A stretch of 46,821 nt of DNA from Bacteroides sp. CAG:530. Lineage in GTDB: Bacteria; Bacteroidota; Bacteroidia; Bacteroidales; Bacteroidaceae. Each line of letters starts with the position of its first letter. The stretch's first letter is position 1. The notes beneath the pieces are model-generated. The model saw only the letters and a list, made by a program, of their open reading frames with translations, did no database searches and was not told where the DNA came from. Shown piece after piece: positions 22,818 through 31,144 of this stretch. The DNA is taken from the NCBI GenBank assembly GCA_000434735.1, contig FR881215.1:1-46821 (forward strand), in the 5' to 3' direction. The position numbers were made by a program, and so were the translations under genes.

Positions 22818-25592
22818 ATGGATAAACTATTCCTACTCGATGCATACGCACTCATTTACAGAGCATATTACGCTTTCATAAAAAATCCAAGAATTAACTC
22901 TAAAGGCTTTAATACATCGGCCATCATGGGGTTTGTCAATACGCTTGAGGATGTTCTAAAGAAAGAGAACCCTACTCATATAGGTATTGCCTTCGACCCT
23001 GCGGGACCTACATTCCGCCATGAAATGTTCGAACAATATAAGGCGCAGCGCGAAGAGACTCCCGAAGCTATCCGTCTGTCTGTACCTATTATAAAAGATA
23101 TTATCCGCGCTTACCGTATTCCTATTCTCGAAGTGGCAGGATATGAAGCCGACGACGTAATCGGTACGTTGGCTACCGAGGCAGGAAAGCAGGGCATAAA
23201 GACTTACATGATGACTCCCGATAAAGACTACGGTCAGCTGGTAACCGACAATGTCTTTATGTATAGACCCAAGTATGGCGACAAGGAGTTCGAGGTTATG
23301 GGCGTTGAAGAGATAAAGGCGAAATTCGATATCCAGTCTCCGGCGCAGGTAATAGATATGCTGGGACTGATGGGCGACTCTGCAGATAACATACCGGGCT
23401 GTCCGGGAGTAGGCGAAAAAACCGCGCAGAAGTTAGTCGCCCAATTCGGAAGCATAGAAAACTTGTTGGCGCATACCGACGAACTGAAGGGTGCCATCAA
23501 GACTAAAGTGGAAAGTAACAAAGAGAAGATAGAGTTCTCTAAATTTCTTGCCACCATCAAAGTTGATGTTCCCATCACTCTCAACATGGAAGAACTGAGC
23601 CGTAAGGAGCCGGACGAAGACGAACTGCGTAGACTGTTCGAGGAATTGGAGTTCCGTACATTGATAGACCGTGTGCTGAAGACTAACAAAACCACAGCGT
23701 CCCCCACTCCACAGGTTTCTCAACCCGATCTCTTTGGATTTTTTGCGGACAACGGTACAGATGATTCTAAAAATTCAAGTCTCAAAAGGCTTAATGACAT
23801 AGACGTAGACTATCAACTTGTTGATACAGAAGCAAAAGAAGATGAATTATTACAATTAATCCTTACACGCGATAATTTTGCTCTAGATACAGAGACCACC
23901 GGAACCGACCCAATCAGCGCGGAACTGGTGGGAATGAGCTTTTCGTTCGCCGAAAACCAGGCTTTTTATGTTCCCGTGCCGAGCAATCGCGATGAAGCGC
24001 AAAAATTGGTCGACAAGTTCAAGCCTGCCTTCGAAAATGAGAGTTCACTAAAAATCGGACAGAATATTAAATACGACATATTGGTGTTGGCAAATTATGG
24101 CGTAGAGGTGAAAGGTCCGATGTTCGACACCATGGTAGCTCATTACGTGCTTCAGCCCGAACTGCATCATGGCATGGACTATCTGGCGGAAGTCTACCTT
24201 AAATATGACACCATCAAAATAGAAGAGCTTATAGGTGCGAAAGGCAAGAACCAGAAAAACATGCGCGACCTCTCTCCCGAAGAGGTATATAAATATGCGT
24301 GCGAAGATGCCGACGTTACTTTCAAGCTGAAGAACATTCTCGAAAAGGAATTGGTGACAAACAGCGTTGATAAACTCTTCTACGAAATAGAGATGCCACT
24401 TGTTCCGGTATTGGCGTACATGGAGCGCAACGGAGTGCGCATCGACACCGAGGCGCTGAAAGAGACATCGCGTCACTTCACCGCCCGCATGAAACAGATA
24501 GAAGAAGAAGTCCACCAATTGGCAGGCGTAGAGTTTAATATCGCTTCGCCCAAGCAAGTAGGAGAAGTTCTCTTCGACCGACTCAAGATCATAGAAAAGC
24601 CAAAGAAGACAAAGACCGGACAGTACGTTACATCGGAAGAGGTAATGGAAAGCCTGAGAGGAAAGCACGAAATAGTAGGAAAGATATTAGAGCACCGCGG
24701 CTTGAAGAAGTTGCTGGGCACATACATCGATGCCTTGCCTCTGCTTATCAATCCACGCACTAATAGGATACACACTTCGTTCAACCAGACTATAACCGCT
24801 ACCGGACGACTCAGCTCAAGTAACCCAAACTTGCAGAATATTCCTATCAGAAACGAGGATGGAAAAGAGATTAGAAAGGCTTTCATCCCCGATGATGGAT
24901 GCGAGTTCTTCTCTGCCGACTATTCGCAAATAGAGTTGCGCATCATGGCTCACCTTAGCAATGACCCGCACATGGTAGAGGCGTTCAACGAAGGTCAGGA
25001 TATCCATGCAGCCACTGCAGCCAAGATTTATAAAGAAGATATATCAAGCGTAACGCGCGAACAGCGCAGCAAAGCTAAGACCGCCAACTTCGGTATCATT
25101 TACGGCATATCCGTATTTGGTCTTGCAGAGCGTTTGGGTGTAGACCGCAAAGAGGCTAAAGAGTTGATAGACGGGTATTTCGAGAATTATCCGCACGTAA
25201 AAGAATACATGGACGAGAGCATACGCATAGCTCGCGAAAAGGGTTATATAGAAACCATATTCAAGCGCAAACGCTACTTGCCGGATATCAATTCGCGTAA
25301 TGCCGTAGTACGTGGTTATGCCGAGCGAAACGCCATCAACGCTCCTATTCAGGGTAGTGCGGCAGATATCATTAAGGTTGCAATGATACGAATATATGAA
25401 CGTTTCAAGAAAGAAAATATCCGTTCTAAAATGATTCTTCAAGTGCACGACGAACTTAACTTCAGCGTATTGCCCGAAGAGAAGGAACGAGTACAACAGA
25501 TTGTGTTATCCGAAATGGAGAATGCTTATAAGATGAGAGTTCCTCTTCATGCGGATTGCGGATGGGGAAAGAATTGGCTTGAAGCGCATTAA
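22818..25592 (+). CDS. polA: DNA polymerase I
   Basis: Pol I fills gaps, removes RNA primers and takes part in repair. Starting at the ATG at 22818 it has 924 residues. The 5'-nuclease domain begins with MDKLFLLDAYALIYRAYY and includes GYEADDVIGTLA and the helix-hairpin-helix PGVGEKTAQKLV. The 3'-5' exonuclease domain keeps FALDTETTG near residues 357-359, so proofreading looks active. Polymerase motif A is SADYSQIELR, motif B RSKAKTANFGIIYG, and motif C QVHDELNF. An ATG at 22779 in the same frame is less likely, because its extra residues have no family counterpart. Confidence 0.98.
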   Translation: MDKLFLLDAYALIYRAYYAFIKNPRINSKGFNTSAIMGFVNTLEDVLKKENPTHIGIAFDPAGPTFRHEMFEQYKAQREETPEAIRLSVPIIKDIIRAYRIPILEVAGYEADDVIGTLATEAGKQGIKTYMMTPDKDYGQLVTDNVFMYRPKYGDKEFEVMGVEEIKAKFDIQSPAQVIDMLGLMGDSADNIPGCPGVGEKTAQKLVAQFGSIENLLAHTDELKGAIKTKVESNKEKIEFSKFLATIKVDVPITLNMEELSRKEPDEDELRRLFEELEFRTLIDRVLKTNKTTASPTPQVSQPDLFGFFADNGTDDSKNSSLKRLNDIDVDYQLVDTEAKEDELLQLILTRDNFALDTETTGTDPISAELVGMSFSFAENQAFYVPVPSNRDEAQKLVDKFKPAFENESSLKIGQNIKYDILVLANYGVEVKGPMFDTMVAHYVLQPELHHGMDYLAEVYLKYDTIKIEELIGAKGKNQKNMRDLSPEEVYKYACEDADVTFKLKNILEKELVTNSVDKLFYEIEMPLVPVLAYMERNGVRIDTEALKETSRHFTARMKQIEEEVHQLAGVEFNIASPKQVGEVLFDRLKIIEKPKKTKTGQYVTSEEVMESLRGKHEIVGKILEHRGLKKLLGTYIDALPLLINPRTNRIHTSFNQTITATGRLSSSNPNLQNIPIRNEDGKEIRKAFIPDDGCEFFSADYSQIELRIMAHLSNDPHMVEAFNEGQDIHAATAAKIYKEDISSVTREQRSKAKTANFGIIYGISVFGLAERLGVDRKEAKELIDGYFENYPHVKEYMDESIRIAREKGYIETIFKRKRYLPDINSRNAVVRGYAERNAINAPIQGSAADIIKVAMIRIYERFKKENIRSKMILQVHDELNFSVLPEEKERVQQIVLSEMENAYKMRVPLHADCGWGKNWLEAH

Positions 25593-25639
25593 AAATAAAA
25601 TGGAGGCACCGCCCTTTGGCTTGCCTCCATTTTATTTTT
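25591..25639. terminator. Bidirectional terminator between polA and the GH3 gene
   Basis: An 18-bp perfect stem (25591-25608 with 25622-25639) has TGGAGGCA/TGCCTCCA at its core and A- and T-rich ends. It overlaps the last base pairs of the polA stop region and serves both convergent genes. Confidence 0.85.
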
Positions 25640-25651
25640 ATCTGTTTGCTT

Positions 25652-28498
25652 TTATTCTTTCTTCAGCTCCGGAAGTTTAACCTCAGCAACTTGCGCTTTA
25701 CCTTCTTTTATGACAATGCGTATGTCACTGGCCCCCGACGGAGTGAATGTAACTGTCTCTGCTTGATTGGCTTTTACTGTACCGTTCTGTATCGGGAGGA
25801 ATTGTCCACCGCCATTCGACAGCTGGATTTCGTATTTCGCACCATCCGAAGCGTCTTTCCATACTATGCCTATGCGGTCTATCATCTTCTTTCCGTCCAA
25901 CTCGAAAGATATGTATTCTCCATTGGTGCCTGTCCACGAAGTAGAGATGTCACCGTCTATAACATTAGGTACATTCCATGCATTCTTGCTGGCACTGATA
26001 AAACGACTGCGATTTTCTATCGTCTCCTCGTGCGATGAGGTTTGTCCGTAAGCCACTATTTCGAGTGCTTTCTTTAAGCGGATATCTTCGGACGAAGCAC
26101 CAATCATGATATTGAACATACCGGGTTCTATCACCCAATGATTGTCTTTATTGAGCAATTGGAAATCGCGCGGAACAAGAACAAATGTAACTTCTTTTTC
26201 TTCTCCTGGTTCCAGATGTACACGCTCAAATCCACGCAGATTCTTCTCGTAAGTAGTTACCGAACTTACCAAATCGCGAGTATAGAGTTGCACTACTTCA
26301 TCGCCTGCACGCTTTCCGGTATTCTTTACCTTACATGTCACCGTTAACGGCTGTTGGTCAGTTATTACAGAAGATGAAAGCTTTATATCGGAATACTGGA
26401 ATGTAGTATAACTCAATCCGTAGCCAAACGGATAAAGCGGTCCGTTTACGCGCGACTGATTTCCCTTAGGTCCAGCAGTGCGACCACCATCAATCTGCGA
26501 TGCTGGTTTGTACGGGAAATTAAACGGTATCTGTCCTACTGTCTTCGGGAAGGTAACGGTAAGTTTTCCACCTGGATTATAGTCACCGAATAGAACCTCA
26601 GCAATGGCTGTACCTCCATGCGCTCCCGGATACCATGCTTCTAAGATAGACGGAACATATTTATCTGCCCAATTAACGCTGAGCGGACGACCGTTGATAA
26701 GTACCAACACCACTGGTTTCCCGGTTTGCATCACAGCCTCAAGCAGTTGCTGCTGATGGCCCGGCAAATCTAAGCTCGTTCTCGACTTGTTTTCACCACA
26801 TGTACGAACACCGCCGCCCAATACTACAACAGCCACATCGCTATTTTTCGCCGCCTCTACCGCCTCGGCTATCATCGCCTTTTCAGCATCGTCAAGCGGA
26901 TAAGGCATTATCTCCGATTCGGGCCAGTGTGCATCTACTAAGTCGCATCCTTTGGCGTACACCACCTCGGTGCCGCTATCTACAGCCTTACGTATTCCGT
27001 TTAATACCGTAACCACCTCACCGGCTACAGGTCCGTAGTGAGTAAGCGCAAAAGAAGCTTCATCGGCATTAGGGCCACATACAGCTATACGTTTCAGCTT
27101 CGATTTGTCGAGTGGCAACAAGCTGCCTTCGTTCTTCAGCAATACCAAGCCCTCGCGTGAAGCTTGAAGCGCTATCGCCTGATTCTCTTTACTGTTTACC
27201 TCTTTATCTGCTGCCGCCAAGTCAGTCTGGTAAGGACGGTCGAACAAGCCCACAAGGAACTTCACTCTAAGAATATCGCGCACACGACTGTCGATTGTCT
27301 CCATGCTGAGACCTCCTTCTTTTACCAATTCACGCAGCGGCAATACATACGACTCAGGCGAACGGAATGTACAACGAACATTAAGACCAGCCTCAACGCT
27401 TTGGCGTACAGCCTCTTTCATATCCTTAGCCGTTTTATGCTTGCTATAAAGATACTCTACTGCATCGCTATCCGAAACCACATATCCACGGAAGCCCATC
27501 GTTCCGCGAAGACGCTCGGTAAGCCAATAATGACTGCTCTGTATAGGGAAACCATCGTAATCGTTGTACGAGCTCATCACACCAAGCAAACCGGCTTCAC
27601 GAATCACACGGGTAAATGTATAAGCGTGAACATTCTCCAACTCGCGCGGTGACATCTGCGGATCGACACGCGCCATGCCTTCTCGCCCGCCTTTATTGTT
27701 AGAGTAAGCTATAAAATGTTTCGATGTAGCGGCTACCTGCATATCTTTCTGCACTCCCTTAGCCATGGCAATACCTAACTCTGCCACCAGATACGGACTC
27801 TCACCGTACACTTCTTCATAGCGACCCCAACGCTGGTCTCGACCAACATCGAGTATAGGAGTATAAACATTGGTATATCCCAACAAGCGAGCCTCGCGTC
27901 CGGTGATATATCCCACCTTATTAATCAAATCACGATTCCAACTATGGCCCAACGCCAACTGAGTAGGGAAATTGGTAGCTATATAATTCTCTACCCCACG
28001 TATGCCTTCGTTGGTAAAATCTACCGGAATACCTAAGCGAGTATCTTCTACAAAGAAACGCTGCACTTCGTTCAACGCCCAAGCGTGATTAGAAGCTGGC
28101 CACACCAATTCGTTCTGCATAGGAGGTACTCCCCACCCTCTGAACGCATTCAAATGCTCATCGATAGCTCCCATTCCATCCTTCCACAATCGGTTTTTCC
28201 ACTCCGGTGTAGGCAATGAGTCTTTAAGCACACGCTGATATCCGTACAGCGTAACCATCTGACAGGTTTTCTCTTCGAGAGTCATCTGCGACAGCAAGTC
28301 CTCTATACGTGCGTCTATAGGAGCTTCAGGGTCTTCGTAAACATCCTTTTTACCGTTCTTGTTAAAGTCTATCCATTCCTTATGGTAGATATTCTTTCCC
28401 GAAGGAACATACTTCTTCGGAACTACAATGCCCCCGGCACTGAGGTTGCCCATAGAGGCACACGCCAACAAGCAACCATAAAATATTTTCCGTTTCAT
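25652..28498 (-). CDS. Secreted glycoside hydrolase family 3 enzyme with discoidin-like C-terminus
   Basis: The 948-residue enzyme is a GH3 exo-glycosidase, likely beta-glucosidase- or beta-xylosidase-like. A signal peptide covers about 1-21; a lipobox reading of LLAC at 10-13 is possible but early. A short loop DFNKNGKKDVYED near residue 44 resembles a calcium-binding site. The TIM-like domain has KHF at 260-262 and nucleophile Asp343 in VVSDSDAV. The second GH3 domain, a fibronectin III-like domain (about 690-790) and an F5/8 discoidin-type domain (about 815-940, carbohydrate-binding in other enzymes) follow. It stands alone, convergent with polA and divergent from ychF. The exact sugar is not predictable. 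Confidence 0.92.
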   Translation of the reverse strand: MKRKIFYGCLLACASMGNLSAGGIVVPKKYVPSGKNIYHKEWIDFNKNGKKDVYEDPEAPIDARIEDLLSQMTLEEKTCQMVTLYGYQRVLKDSLPTPEWKNRLWKDGMGAIDEHLNAFRGWGVPPMQNELVWPASNHAWALNEVQRFFVEDTRLGIPVDFTNEGIRGVENYIATNFPTQLALGHSWNRDLINKVGYITGREARLLGYTNVYTPILDVGRDQRWGRYEEVYGESPYLVAELGIAMAKGVQKDMQVAATSKHFIAYSNNKGGREGMARVDPQMSPRELENVHAYTFTRVIREAGLLGVMSSYNDYDGFPIQSSHYWLTERLRGTMGFRGYVVSDSDAVEYLYSKHKTAKDMKEAVRQSVEAGLNVRCTFRSPESYVLPLRELVKEGGLSMETIDSRVRDILRVKFLVGLFDRPYQTDLAAADKEVNSKENQAIALQASREGLVLLKNEGSLLPLDKSKLKRIAVCGPNADEASFALTHYGPVAGEVVTVLNGIRKAVDSGTEVVYAKGCDLVDAHWPESEIMPYPLDDAEKAMIAEAVEAAKNSDVAVVVLGGGVRTCGENKSRTSLDLPGHQQQLLEAVMQTGKPVVLVLINGRPLSVNWADKYVPSILEAWYPGAHGGTAIAEVLFGDYNPGGKLTVTFPKTVGQIPFNFPYKPASQIDGGRTAGPKGNQSRVNGPLYPFGYGLSYTTFQYSDIKLSSSVITDQQPLTVTCKVKNTGKRAGDEVVQLYTRDLVSSVTTYEKNLRGFERVHLEPGEEKEVTFVLVPRDFQLLNKDNHWVIEPGMFNIMIGASSEDIRLKKALEIVAYGQTSSHEETIENRSRFISASKNAWNVPNVIDGDISTSWTGTNGEYISFELDGKKMIDRIGIVWKDASDGAKYEIQLSNGGGQFLPIQNGTVKANQAETVTFTPSGASDIRIVIKEGKAQVAEVKLPELKKE

Positions 28499-28521
28499 AT
28501 TATTGATTTATAAATTGATAA

Positions 28522-28529
28522 CAAAAGTA
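28522..28529 (-). promoter_or_regulatory. Promoter -7 element of the GH3 gene
   Basis: On the minus strand this reads TACTTTTG, 23 bases before the ATG. A TTTG occurs 15 nt further upstream, slightly closer than the usual 19-21. Confidence 0.5.
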
Positions 28530-28600
28530 AAATACAGATTGATACAAATATAATTCTTTTTTTCAAATGGCAAACAAGCCGCAAACACTGAAAAAATGAG

Positions 28601-28608
28601 TACCTTTG
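28601..28608 (+). promoter_or_regulatory. Promoter -7 element of ychF
   Basis: TACCTTTG matches TAnnTTTG; transcription would start about 45 bases before the ychF ATG. The -33 element is not clear. Confidence 0.55.
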
Positions 28609-28658
28609 TGCCCACGCAATAAAAATCAACGATTTAAATAAAAACTATATAATATATT

Positions 28659-29762
28659 ATGGCTCTACAATGTGGAATCGTAGGTTTGCCTAACGTGGGT
28701 AAATCTACTCTTTTTAACTGTTTATCGAATGCAAAAGCCCAAGCGGCCAATTTCCCGTTCTGTACTATCGAACCCAACGTGGGAGTAATTACCGTGCCCG
28801 ATGAACGCCTTACCAAATTGGCGGAACTTGTTCACCCGGGACGCATCGTTCCTACTACGGTAGAAATAGTAGATATCGCCGGATTGGTAAAAGGTGCCAG
28901 CAAGGGTGAAGGTCTCGGCAATAAATTCCTTGCCAATATCCGCGAAACAGATGCTATCATCCATGTATTGCGTTGCTTCGACGATGAAAATGTAACCCAC
29001 GTAGACGGTAGCGTAGACCCGGTTCGCGATAAAGAGATTATTGATACCGAGCTTCAGCTTAAAGACCTAGAAACCATAGAAAGCCGTATTCAGCGTGTTC
29101 AGAAACAGGCTCAGACTGGTGGCGACAAGGTAGCAAAACAGACTTACGATGTATTGGTGAAATATAAAGAGGCTCTTGAACAAGGTAAATCGGCTCGTAC
29201 CGTGCAGTTCGACTCAAAAGACGAGCAGAAGATAGCGCACGATTTGTTCTTGCTTACTTCTAAGCCGGTAATGTATGTATGCAACGTAGACGAAGCCAGC
29301 GCGGTAACAGGCAACAAGTATGTAGAGCAGATTCGTGAGGCTGTAAAAGATGAAGGTGCAGAAATCTTGGTTGTAGCGGCAAAGACCGAGGCAGATATCG
29401 CCGAGCTTGATACTTACGAAGACCGTCAGATGTTCCTTCAGGAAGTAGGATTGGAAGAATCGGGCGTAAACCGTCTGATTAAGGCTGCCTACAAGATGCT
29501 GAACCTTGAAACATTCATCACCGCCGGTGAAATGGAGGTTAAGGCATGGACTTATCACAAGGGATGGAAAGCTCCGCAGTGTGCCGGCGTTATCCACACC
29601 GACTTTGAAAAAGGCTTTATCCGTGCCGAGGTTATCAAATACGATGACTATATTCAGTATGGTTCTGAAGCTGCCGTACGCGAAGCTGGTAAACTTAATG
29701 TGGAAGGAAAAGAATATGTTGTGCAGGATGGTGATATCATGCACTTCCGCTTTAATGTGTAA
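28659..29762 (+). CDS. ychF: Redox-regulated ATPase YchF (Obg-like)
   Basis: YchF is an Obg-family P-loop protein that prefers ATP, binds ribosomes and affects oxidative-stress responses. The 367 residues match. The P-loop GLPNVGKSTLFN is at the N-terminus, followed by the switch region and DIAGLVKGASKGEGLGNKFL. The degenerate NKxD region (around VMYVCNVDE near 210) is typical and explains the loss of GTP preference. A C-terminal TGS domain is seen in TAGEMEVKAWTYHKG and GDIMHFRFNV. It is a single-gene unit with its own promoter and a strong terminator. Confidence 0.98.
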   Translation: MALQCGIVGLPNVGKSTLFNCLSNAKAQAANFPFCTIEPNVGVITVPDERLTKLAELVHPGRIVPTTVEIVDIAGLVKGASKGEGLGNKFLANIRETDAIIHVLRCFDDENVTHVDGSVDPVRDKEIIDTELQLKDLETIESRIQRVQKQAQTGGDKVAKQTYDVLVKYKEALEQGKSARTVQFDSKDEQKIAHDLFLLTSKPVMYVCNVDEASAVTGNKYVEQIREAVKDEGAEILVVAAKTEADIAELDTYEDRQMFLQEVGLEESGVNRLIKAAYKMLNLETFITAGEMEVKAWTYHKGWKAPQCAGVIHTDFEKGFIRAEVIKYDDYIQYGSEAAVREAGKLNVEGKEYVVQDGDIMHFRFNV

Positions 29763-29785
29763 TACATAATTCCATCGGATAAAAC

Positions 29786-29832
29786 AAAAAGAGGTGCAAT
29801 AGCTTGATAGTTTGGCTATTGCACCTCTTTTA
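29786..29832. terminator. Bidirectional terminator between ychF and rdgB
   Basis: GAGGTGCAATAGC (29791-29803) pairs perfectly with GCTATTGCACCTC (29815-29827), with flanking A- and T-runs. It serves the convergent genes ychF and rdgB. Confidence 0.88.
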
Positions 29833-29849
29833 TTTACCCTGCTGTTAAC

Positions 29850-30437
29850 TTATACTTTCCCGTTTAAATACTCACAGAGCTTTTCTACCGCACGGGCACG
29901 GTGGCTTATCTTATTCTTTTCAGCGTTACCCATTTCGGCAAAGGTTTCTTCATAACCTTCGGGCATGAATACGGGGTCGTAGCCGAAGCCGGAAGCACCA
30001 CGCTTTTGTTCTATGATAGAACCTTTCACTATGCCTTCAAACAGATGCTCCTCCCCTTTCTCTATAAGACAGATGGCTGTGCGGAATTGCGCTTTTCTGT
30101 TATGCTCGCCGTCTAATTCCTTAAGCAACTTACGCATGTTGGCTTCCGAATCGTGTCCGTCGCCACCTGCATAACGGGCTGAATAGACTCCCGGAGCACC
30201 GCCTAAAGCCTCAACTTCGAGGCCGGTATCATCGGCAAAACAATCTAAGCCGTAATTCTTATAGATATACTCTGCCTTCAATGCCGCATTACCTTCAAGG
30301 GTATCTGCCGTTTCTGGAATATCGGCATCGCAATTTATATCTTTCAAACTGAGCACCTCTATCTTATCGCCCAGTATAGCACGAATTTCATCCAACTTAT
30401 GGGCGTTGTTCGTGGCAAAAACTAATTTCTTAATCAT
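29850..30437 (-). CDS. rdgB: XTP/dITP diphosphatase (RdgB/HAM1)
   Basis: This enzyme hydrolyses deaminated purine triphosphates (dITP, XTP) to monophosphates and keeps them out of DNA and RNA. The 195 residues fit. Motifs are FATNNAHKLDEI at the N-terminus, FADDTGLEVEALGGAPGVYSARYAG near residue 68, and the GYDPVFMPEGYEETFAEM segment near 152. SHRARAVEKL lies near the C-terminus. It is transcribed alone toward ychF. With dtd, uvrC and the MazG-like enzyme, it makes four quality-control genes in this window. Confidence 0.97.
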   Translation of the reverse strand: MIKKLVFATNNAHKLDEIRAILGDKIEVLSLKDINCDADIPETADTLEGNAALKAEYIYKNYGLDCFADDTGLEVEALGGAPGVYSARYAGGDGHDSEANMRKLLKELDGEHNRKAQFRTAICLIEKGEEHLFEGIVKGSIIEQKRGASGFGYDPVFMPEGYEETFAEMGNAEKNKISHRARAVEKLCEYLNGKV

Positions 30438-30460
30438 ATTCTAAAATGCTTTTATCGAGG

Positions 30461-30468
30461 CAAATATA
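30461..30468 (-). promoter_or_regulatory. Promoter -7 element of rdgB
   Basis: On the minus strand this reads TATATTTG, a perfect TAnnTTTG, 23 bases before the rdgB ATG. Confidence 0.6.
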
Positions 30469-30624
30469 CTGATATTAATCCATATTTCGGGGCATAAGCG
30501 CACAACTGTAGTGTACTTTTACTAAGAGGCGTAAACCGTTTTTTTGCTTATCAATGACTTTGGCCTATAGATTATTTTTCAAAATCGGCCTCAGAAGACC
30601 TTCTGAAGGGGGTTAAAAAACAAT

Positions 30625-30726
30625 GCGAAAGAAGAAAAAAAGAATGCAATGAACTACTTGACTCATCGTATTCTTTCGCTTTACTCATCGCATTCTTTCA
30701 ATAGAAACATCACATTCTTTTTACGG
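30625..30726. repeat. Imperfect 22-nt tandem repeats with inverted arms (locus C)
   Basis: Three direct units start at 30661, 30683 and 30705, each 22 nt apart with a core like CATCGCATTCTTT. A preceding part is inverted: AAAGAATGCAATGA (30639-30652) matches the complement of TCATCGCATTCTTT (30685-30698) at 13 of 14 bases, and GCGAAAGAA (30625-30633) is the exact complement of TTCTTTCGC (30671-30679). Two segments match locus A at 242-335 in inverse orientation. Confidence 0.7.
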
Positions 30727-31044
30727 CATTTCAACAGGTATTTTTTGTGTATGCAATTTTTATCATATCTAAAAAACAGACTATTTTCCGAAAGTTAAAA
30801 ACTGACTTTATCGCACCCTATTACGCTAACGTTTTTATAAAACAATTGTTAACAGTCGCCTCATAAAAAACACAACAATATTAATCGTTTCTTTTTACAA
30901 TAGGCATCATCTTAATGACATTTTTCTACTTCTACACCCCCTTAAACCACCTACTTACAGGGTTTCGCTATAAAAATGTCCGTGTTTGTACAATTTTCGA
31001 CATTGTTTTGGACAATTATATTAACTCTATTAATATATATTATA

Positions 31045-31052
31045 TATATTTG
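31045..31052 (+). promoter_or_regulatory. Promoter -7 element of susC-susD
   Basis: TATATTTG fits TAnnTTTG. TTAA at 31021-31024 lies 20 nt upstream as a weak -33 position. A weak -33 is in keeping with activator-dependent expression, though that is inference. Confidence 0.55.
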
Positions 31053-31144
31053 CGCATAGATAAACATTTTATAACATACCACCTCTTAAGCTAAAAAAGA
31101 GAACGAAAAACGCATACAATAAATCTAAGTTTAATTAATATTTT

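Larger units (their letters stand above)
30438..31144. other. Long regulatory gap between rdgB and susC
   Basis: No coding region is seen in about 0.7 kb. From left to right it holds the rdgB promoter (30461-30468), a tight dyad TCAGAAG-ac-CTTCTGA (30591-30606), a 22-nt repeat block (30625-30726), an AT-rich stretch, and the susC promoter (31045-31052). A leader of about 85-90 nt precedes susC. Direct repeats and dyads here are candidates for regulator binding. Confidence 0.7.

Noticed and set aside
22726..22851. Upstream extension of the polyprenyl synthetase gene
   Set aside because: It would overlap polA, adds a basic hydrophobic segment absent from the family, and the promoter element at 22743-22750 lies inside it.
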